A DNA stretch of 10,215 nucleotides from Kiritimatiellia bacterium (GTDB taxonomy: Bacteria; Verrucomicrobiota; Kiritimatiellia; RFP12; UBA1067). A program made the translations under genes and the position numbers. The notes under the pieces were generated by a model. That model did not search any database. It was not told the origin of the DNA and saw nothing but the letters and a program-made list of their open reading frames with translations. This document shows, piece by piece, positions 5,363-10,215 of this stretch. The first letter of the stretch is position 1. Each line of letters begins with the position of its first letter. The stretch covers positions 1 to 10,215 of the forward strand of contig JAEDMC010000111.1 in NCBI GenBank assembly GCA_016303225.1. The letters run 5' to 3'.

Positions 5363-8300
5363 TTAAAGTCCAATCGGTTCGATCTGATAGGTCCAGCGCT
5401 CCTCGGCGATCTTGAAGCGATACTTGTCGAGGGGCAAGGGACCGCAACTGCCGCCGCCGAGACCCGTCTGCCGGAGATCAAGGTTCAGAAGCACCTCCTC
5501 GCGCGGCACGAGCGGCGCACGGTAGCGGCGCTCATCGCCGCGATGCCGCGAAAACTCCATGTCCTCCTTGCCGTAGTGGAGCGCCTGCACGAACATCGGC
5601 ACGTCCGACGAGAACCGCACACCCTTCCCCGCCGCGTCGGCGAACTCCACCCAGCGGACGTCGCACTTGTAGCCGTTGTCCTGCGGCCGCACGTACGGCT
5701 CGTACTGGTCCGTCACCGTCGACGACCAGACGCCCATGAAGCTCGCGGTCTTGCGGTCGACGTAGTTCTCGCGCGGACCGCGCCCGTACCACTTCATCCG
5801 CTCCATCGCCTTGTCGAGCTTGAACGAGAACCCGAGCCGCGGCAACGCCGGCGGCATCGTCCCGTGCGGCACGACGTGGTTCGCGACCTCGACGCGTCCG
5901 TCACCGTGGAAGACCCACGTGACGTCGACATCAAACCCCGCCGACTTCGAGCCCGTGACCGCCGTCGACGTCTTGACGATGATCCATCCGGGCCCCTTTT
6001 CCCTCTCGATCACGATCGGCCGCGCGTGGTAGCGGAGCTGCGTGAGGCCACGCGAATAGACGCTGCCCTTCTTGCGGTTCTCGACCCAACTGTCGCCGTG
6101 GCGCATCCAACGGTCGTTGTCCGTATACGCCCGCTCGCAGGTGAGGAGCGGTCCCGACGGAATGCCCTCGGCCGGATCCTTCAGCACTACGACGCCGTCG
6201 ACCTTCAGCTCCGAGAGCGTCCCCGACGCACGCGAGAAGACGGCGGCGAGGCGCGGCGTCGTGACGGATACCGTCTCGCGCGTCTCCTTCACCGTCGGCA
6301 TCGGCGCGGCGACATGCGAATCGCGGCACAGCATATTCTTGCCGCCAAGCGCCAGCTGGTCGCGCGCAACGACCCATCCCTTCGGCGCCCAGCGCGTCGC
6401 CGTGCGCATCACGAACTCGACGTTGAGGAAGAACTCGCCTTCCTTGCTGGACGCATACATCGCCGCCTTGTCGGCAATCTCGGCGGGCAACTTGAACGGC
6501 ACAGAAGAAAGCGGCGGCGCGATCGGCGGCGCAAACGTGCCCGACTCGACCGGTTCGCCGTCCCGCAGCAGCGTCCAGCGGGCTTCCAGCGCGTCGGACG
6601 ACGTGAAGCCAAAGCGGTTGAAGAGCGTCCATCCGCCTTCCTTCGCCGGTTCGACCGAAAGCGGCTGGTAGACGTGGCCGACCTCGATCAGTTTCGCGGA
6701 GACCTCGCGGAACGGACCCACCACTCCGTTGAGGCAGAACGGACCATCACCCGGCACTTCGTCGAAGTCACTGCCATAGGCGAGATAGCGTTCGCGCTTG
6801 CCGGTCTTCGGATCGACCTTGTCCGTATACTTCCAGATCGCCTGGTCGACCCAGTCCCAGATGCACCCGCCCATCAGGCACGGATAGGCGTAGATGGCGT
6901 CCCAGTACTCCTTCAGGTTGCCGACGGCGTTGCCCATCGCGTGCGCGTATTCGCAGATGACGTAGGGCTTCGCCGCCGAGTAGTCCTTGCTCATCGTGAC
7001 GAACGCCTCGCCCTTCTCCGCCGCAAGCGCGCCGCCGCCCGCCTGTCCGAACTGTCCGCGCTTCTCCACCCACTCGACGGACGGATACATCGACGAGTCG
7101 ACGTCCGCCGCCTCATTGCCGATCTGCCAGTGGACGGGGCGCGTTGGATCGAGCTTCTTCATCGCGGCGATCGCGTGACGAAAGCAGTCGCCGTGTCCGG
7201 TCTCGTTGCCGGCGGACCAGAGCGTGACGGACGGATGGTTGCGGTAGAAGACGACCTGACGCTCGTTGCGTTCGACTACCGAGTGGTCGAACTGCGGCTC
7301 CTTGCCGAGCCCCTCCTCCTTGAAGCCGTAGCCGTGTCCCTCGACGTTCGCCTCGGCGATCACGTAGATGCCGTAGCGGTCGCAGAGATCGTACCAGAGA
7401 TGGTGGTTCGGATAGTGCGACGTGCGCACCGTGTCGATGTTGTAGCGCTTGAAGAGCGTCACGTCCTTCACCATGTCGTCGAGCGTGATCGTGCGGCCAC
7501 CCTCGACGCTGCACTCGTGACGGTTCACGCCGTGCAGCTTCACGGCCTTGCCATTCACGGTGAAGACGTTGCCGACGATCTTCTGCTCCTTGAAGCCAAC
7601 GCGCTTCATGCGAATGTCGTCCCCCTTCTTGATCACGAGCGTGTAGAGATAGGGATCTTCGGCGGACCAAAGATGCGGCGCGTCAAGGTGGAGAGAATAG
7701 GTGGAGGTGGACGATGGTATTAGATCTCCGACCTTTTTCTTGTCCGCATCATAGAGAGAAAGCGACATCCTCTGTCCACCTCCACCTCTTTTCTCCACCT
7801 CGTCAACCACCTCCACCTCAAGGCGTCCGTCGATGGACGCCTTCACCGTGAAATCCCAGATGCCGTCCCTTGGCTTTGACCAGAGCGTCACGTCGCGGAC
7901 GATGCCCGAGTAGCGGAACATGTCCTGATCTTCGAGGTAACTGCCGTCGCACCACCTGTACACCTCAACCGCCAGCACGTTCTCACATCCCGCTTTCTCG
8001 TCTCCCTCCCTTTTCCCGTCTTCCGTCTCCCGTCTAAAGTCCTTCAAATACCGTGTAATGTCAAACTCCGAAGGCAGCTTGGAGTCTTCGGCATAGCCGA
8101 CGAACTTGCCATTGACCCAGACGTAGTAGGCCGAGCAGACGCCGTCGAAGCGCAGGATGACCTGGCGGCCTTGCCAGTCTGCGGGAACGGTGAACTTGCG
8201 ACGGAAGCTGGAGACGGGATTGTAGTCGGGCTCCTCGGTGTCGAAGTCGAGGATCTTCGGCCACTTCCGCGCGTGCGGGTAAGCGCCAGCCGAGTAGGCG

Positions 8301-8641
8301 GGCGAACCGAAGCCCTTCAGTTCGACGCAGCTCGGCACCTCGATGTCAAACCAGCGCGAATCGTCGAAGTCAGCCTTCCAGAAGTCCTTCACGCGCAAGG
8401 CGGGATTGCCCGCCCAGGAGATCTTCCACGTGCCGTTCAGGGACAGCTTGTAGGGCGTCGACGGCTCGAGGTCGTCCGTCAGCGCGTCAGCCTCGCATGC
8501 GAGAGGCATCGAATACGTTCGCGCCGGCAGGCGATTGATGGAATTGGTCGCGAGATCCTCCCATTCGGCGGCTCCGGCCACCGTCGCCAGGATAACGGAG
8601 AAAACAACTACAATGCTCGTACGGTTCGTTCTCTTTCCCAT
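5363..8641 (-). CDS. lacZ: Exported GH2 beta-galactosidase (LacZ type)
   Basis: The 1092-residue product resembles E. coli LacZ (1023) plus a signal peptide (MGKRTNRTSIVVVFSVILAT ... AGA|AEW). ATG 8641 is chosen because it yields that signal; the ribosome binding site is weak. Order of parts: N-terminal jelly-roll sugar-binding domain (about 60-245, with DGSYLEDQDM at its end), Ig-like domain, TIM barrel (about 345-650) and the C-terminal small-chain region (about 790-1085). The acid/base is E480 (SAGNETGHGD) and the nucleophile is E564 (VICEYAHAMGN), matching E461 and E537 of E. coli. Near the end GLGGGSCGP has C1066 where E. coli has the sugar-stacking W999, a variant I recall from exported LacZ homologues, so the preferred substrate may not be lactose. 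Residues about 203-210 and 271-320 are low-complexity with unusual codons. It hydrolyses terminal beta-galactosides, probably outside the cytoplasm. It lies 19 bases after the ATPase gene and 30 before the metallophosphoesterase. Confidence 0.95.
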   Translation of the reverse strand: MGKRTNRTSIVVVFSVILATVAGAAEWEDLATNSINRLPARTYSMPLACEADALTDDLEPSTPYKLSLNGTWKISWAGNPALRVKDFWKADFDDSRWFDIEVPSCVELKGFGSPAYSAGAYPHARKWPKILDFDTEEPDYNPVSSFRRKFTVPADWQGRQVILRFDGVCSAYYVWVNGKFVGYAEDSKLPSEFDITRYLKDFRRETEDGKREGDEKAGCENVLAVEVYRWCDGSYLEDQDMFRYSGIVRDVTLWSKPRDGIWDFTVKASIDGRLEVEVVDEVEKRGGGGQRMSLSLYDADKKKVGDLIPSSTSTYSLHLDAPHLWSAEDPYLYTLVIKKGDDIRMKRVGFKEQKIVGNVFTVNGKAVKLHGVNRHECSVEGGRTITLDDMVKDVTLFKRYNIDTVRTSHYPNHHLWYDLCDRYGIYVIAEANVEGHGYGFKEEGLGKEPQFDHSVVERNERQVVFYRNHPSVTLWSAGNETGHGDCFRHAIAAMKKLDPTRPVHWQIGNEAADVDSSMYPSVEWVEKRGQFGQAGGGALAAEKGEAFVTMSKDYSAAKPYVICEYAHAMGNAVGNLKEYWDAIYAYPCLMGGCIWDWVDQAIWKYTDKVDPKTGKRERYLAYGSDFDEVPGDGPFCLNGVVGPFREVSAKLIEVGHVYQPLSVEPAKEGGWTLFNRFGFTSSDALEARWTLLRDGEPVESGTFAPPIAPPLSSVPFKLPAEIADKAAMYASSKEGEFFLNVEFVMRTATRWAPKGWVVARDQLALGGKNMLCRDSHVAAPMPTVKETRETVSVTTPRLAAVFSRASGTLSELKVDGVVVLKDPAEGIPSGPLLTCERAYTDNDRWMRHGDSWVENRKKGSVYSRGLTQLRYHARPIVIEREKGPGWIIVKTSTAVTGSKSAGFDVDVTWVFHGDGRVEVANHVVPHGTMPPALPRLGFSFKLDKAMERMKWYGRGPRENYVDRKTASFMGVWSSTVTDQYEPYVRPQDNGYKCDVRWVEFADAAGKGVRFSSDVPMFVQALHYGKEDMEFSRHRGDERRYRAPLVPREEVLLNLDLRQTGLGGGSCGPLPLDKYRFKIAEERWTYQIEPIGL
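7699..7818. repeat. Cluster of CCACCTCCACCT motifs, direct and inverted, inside lacZ
   Basis: AGGTGGAGGTGGAC at 7699-7712 is the perfect reverse complement of the sequence at 7774-7787, giving a 14-bp stem around a 61-base loop. A further direct copy of 12 bases lies at 7807-7818, with shorter TCCACCT pieces between and beside them. On the strand bearing GGTGGAGGTGG each copy has four GG runs and could form a two-tier quadruplex. The patch encodes lacZ residues of about 275-315. Confidence 0.75.
8014..8034. repeat. Three tandem 7-bp units (GACGGRA on the coding strand) inside lacZ
   Basis: On the plus strand TCCCGTC, TTCCGTC and TCCCGTC follow each other at 8014-8034. Three units make 21 bases and keep the lacZ frame. 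The surrounding 8000-8036 is almost pure pyrimidine on the plus strand, with four GGG runs on the coding strand. Confidence 0.75.
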
Positions 8642-8660
8642 ATTGGTGACAAACTCGGCT

Positions 8661-10007
8661 TCAAAGCGGAGGCAATTCATAAACCATGGACTCCGGAAGG
8701 ACATCCTTTTGCAGGAACATCACCTGATAAATGGGAAGATACCTGATCTTCCCTTTCCTGTTGACGGAATCATCCGTAAATACAAGCGCTTCCCCAAGGC
8801 CATATTCCTCCACCTCCATGATGTGCGTAAGCGCACGATGCCGCTCGTAATGCTTGCCAGACTTCACTTCGATCGGCAGCACTTTCATCTTGTGTTCCAC
8901 GACGAAGTCAAGTTCTCCGAATTTCGCGGTGTTATAGTAATTCGGCTCAAATCCGTGCGCCTTCAGTTCCTGCGCGACAAAATTCTCGTAGACGGCTCCG
9001 AAATTGATGTCGGTCTCCCCGTTCAATATCTTCAACTGAATCCCGTCCATGTACAATGCGGCAAGAAGCCCGACATCATTCATGAAGAGCTTGAAGAAAT
9101 TCGGACGTTTTGCCAGAATCAACGGCTGTTTCGGCTCCATGACATTGTACGCGGGAATCGCCACACCCGCTTCCTTGAGCCAGAGGAACTCATCCGTCAG
9201 CCGATCGAAGCGTCCTCCCTCCTCAACGCTGTCGGCATAGAACCGTTTGTTCTTGTCGTTCAGCTCCGGAGCCAGGCGATCAAAGACGGCATGTATGCGG
9301 AGCGCGTTCTGCTCGTCGTACTTCGTGATATCCTTTCGGTAGTACTTCAGGATCTTCTTCTGCTCGTCGACAACCTGCCGGATGTCTTTCGTGTCCACAT
9401 ACCGCTGTACCGCCGCGGGCATTCCCCCGACAACCAAATACAGTCGCAGCAATTTGTTGAGTCGGTCGTGATAGACCTTCGCAAGCGGCTTCTGACTTTC
9501 CCAGGCGGCCCGTGCCGCATCCAGCAGTTCTGGCCTTTCTCCGACCGCAACGATGAACTCCTCGAAATCCAGCGGATACATCGTCACGTCATCCATATAA
9601 CCGACGGGTTCGGACTTCACGTTCTTGATCGCCACGCCCAACAACGACCCGCTCAAGATGTAATGACAGCTCCCCTCCTTGACCAGATACTTGATGTAGG
9701 TCACGACCTCGACGCATTCCTGTATCTCATCGAAAAACACGAGGGTCTTTCCGGGTATGAGCGGCTGACGGCTGAAAGCCGTGATGCGGGTCAGGATTTC
9801 GGATGCATCCGTAACATCCTTGAAGATCGCCCTGGCCTCCTCCTGATGAAGGAAGTCAATTACGATAACGGACTCGTAATGGCGCCGCCCAAAACTCTCG
9901 ACGATAAACGACTTGCCGACCTGTCGTGCGCCATCAATCAGCAGAGCACTTTTTCCCCTATCGGAGTAGAACTTCTCAAGACGATGCTCTATCTTGCGTT
10001 TTAGCAT
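8661..10007 (-). CDS. AAA_14 / DUF4143 ATPase (archaeal-type ATPase with PD-(D/E)xK-like C-terminus)
   Basis: This 448-residue cytoplasmic protein has the usual length and order of the AAA_14-DUF4143 family. The Walker A motif is G26-ARQVGKS, the Walker B region LVFFDEIQ (89-96), and a sensor-like YILSGS (116-121). The C-terminal DUF4143 region contains GELDFVV (364-370) and IEVKSGK (379-385), a D...E-x-K arrangement typical of PD-(D/E)xK nuclease folds. The family is very common in gut and host-associated bacteria and archaea, often in many copies per genome; its function is not established, though links to mobile DNA and defence have been proposed. The start has AAAGGTG about seven bases upstream and a near-consensus promoter behind it. 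It ends 19 bases before lacZ, so it may be the first gene of that transcript, or an inserted gene whose promoter now drives lacZ. Confidence 0.92.
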   Translation of the reverse strand: MLKRKIEHRLEKFYSDRGKSALLIDGARQVGKSFIVESFGRRHYESVIVIDFLHQEEARAIFKDVTDASEILTRITAFSRQPLIPGKTLVFFDEIQECVEVVTYIKYLVKEGSCHYILSGSLLGVAIKNVKSEPVGYMDDVTMYPLDFEEFIVAVGERPELLDAARAAWESQKPLAKVYHDRLNKLLRLYLVVGGMPAAVQRYVDTKDIRQVVDEQKKILKYYRKDITKYDEQNALRIHAVFDRLAPELNDKNKRFYADSVEEGGRFDRLTDEFLWLKEAGVAIPAYNVMEPKQPLILAKRPNFFKLFMNDVGLLAALYMDGIQLKILNGETDINFGAVYENFVAQELKAHGFEPNYYNTAKFGELDFVVEHKMKVLPIEVKSGKHYERHRALTHIMEVEEYGLGEALVFTDDSVNRKGKIRYLPIYQVMFLQKDVLPESMVYELPPL

Positions 10008-10030
10008 ACCAAATCACCTTTTGCTGCAAA

Positions 10031-10059
10031 ATTATATCATACAGCGCGACAATTATCAA
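10031..10059 (-). promoter_or_regulatory. Sigma-70-type promoter of the ATPase-lacZ run
   Basis: On the minus strand TTGATA (10059-10054) and TATAAT (10036-10031) are separated by exactly 17 bases, 5 of 6 and 6 of 6 to consensus. The start of transcription would fall near 10024, about 17 bases before the ATPase ATG. The context GATATAATTT is shared with the hisG promoter. Confidence 0.75.
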
Positions 10060-10061
10060 TG

Positions 10062-10082
10062 GTGAAAACTTCAAGTTTTGAC
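10062..10082. promoter_or_regulatory. 21-bp near-palindrome next to the -35 box, candidate operator
   Basis: GTGAAAACTT and AAGTTTTGAC flank a single central C (10062-10082) and are reverse complements at 9 of 10 bases. The site begins two bases upstream of the -35 hexamer of the ATPase-lacZ promoter. Size and symmetry fit a binding site for a dimeric regulator, but no regulator gene is in the window. Confidence 0.4.
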
Positions 10083-10215
10083 AATTTTTCAGGATAGCTT
10101 ACCATCGAATCCGTCAAAGTTTCAGGAAACACTGTTTTTCAGTTCTCCCGAAAGAGTTGTAGTGAAGGCCCTAAAGCCGATGCGTCGCCCAAAGGACCAT
10201 CGCCACGGCCGGCAT

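Noticed and set aside
4328..7723. An open reading frame of 1131 codons on the plus strand antisense to lacZ and the metallophosphoesterase
   Set aside because: It lies exactly in codon register with both minus-strand genes, which rarely use TTA, CTA and TCA, so stops are missing by codon bias. The product is an Arg/Val/Leu-rich shadow without recognisable domains.
8642..8704. Upstream extension of lacZ to an earlier ATG at 8704
   Set aside because: It would overlap the ATPase gene by 44 bases and place 21 unconserved residues before a clean signal peptide.
10078..10105. Plus-strand TTGACA followed after 16 bases by TACCAT, a possible divergent promoter
   Set aside because: The -10 is poor (4 of 6) and no convincing gene follows before the window ends; the ATG at 10179 has only a weak ribosome binding site.
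10122..10215. Minus-strand open frame of 30 codons entering from the right edge and ending at TGA 10122
   Set aside because: Too short to judge, arginine-rich and with no recognisable family; could be the tail of a gene outside the window or non-coding.

Overview
The window reads as chromosomal DNA from a GC-rich bacterium. Nearly all genes lie on the minus strand, with AGGAGG-type ribosome binding sites and TTGNNN/TATAAT promoters. A very small basic ribosomal-type protein (bS22/COX24-like), a Tat-exported protein with an MNRREF start and a large exported LacZ-type beta-galactosidase suggest a glycan-degrading member of the Planctomycetes-Verrucomicrobia-Chlamydiae group, perhaps Kiritimatiellota or Lentisphaerota. 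That placement is an inference from gene style, not a measurement.

Read along the minus strand (right to left), the first block starts at a strong promoter (TTGATA-17-TATAAT, 10031-10059) next to a 21-bp near-palindrome. It carries four closely spaced genes: an AAA_14/DUF4143 ATPase (8661-10007), an exported GH2 beta-galactosidase (5363-8641), a Tat-exported metallophosphoesterase (4085-5332) and an exported tyrosine-phosphatase-like enzyme (2946-4088). The last two overlap by four bases. The three exported enzymes look like a small module for breaking down galactosides and phosphorylated substrates outside the cytoplasm.

The second block starts at a promoter whose -35 box lies inside the phosphatase gene. 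It holds hisG (2027-2902), a 29-residue bS22/COX24-like protein (1905-1994) and efp (1307-1882), closed by a hairpin terminator (1251-1280). A 14-bp tandem duplication covers the hisG stop codon. No other histidine gene is present.

The third block is a nucleoside/guanine-type deaminase (611-1111) behind an extended -10 promoter. A 25-codon reading frame ends on the deaminase start codon (TGATG overlap), which suggests coupling or a leader peptide.

The left 610 bases hold no intact gene except the first 25 codons of a flavin reductase (1-76), cut off by the window edge. Between it and the deaminase are a decayed Fur/PerR-family regulator (106-284) with its own promoter (315-343) and a 198-bp element with long imperfect inverted ends (391-588). 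The rightmost ~130 bases (10083-10215) show nothing I can identify.

The main items worth a second look are the Fur-family remnant, the tiny bS22-like gene between hisG and efp, the palindromic 198-bp element, the start region of the deaminase, and two low-complexity patches with unusual codons inside the beta-galactosidase.
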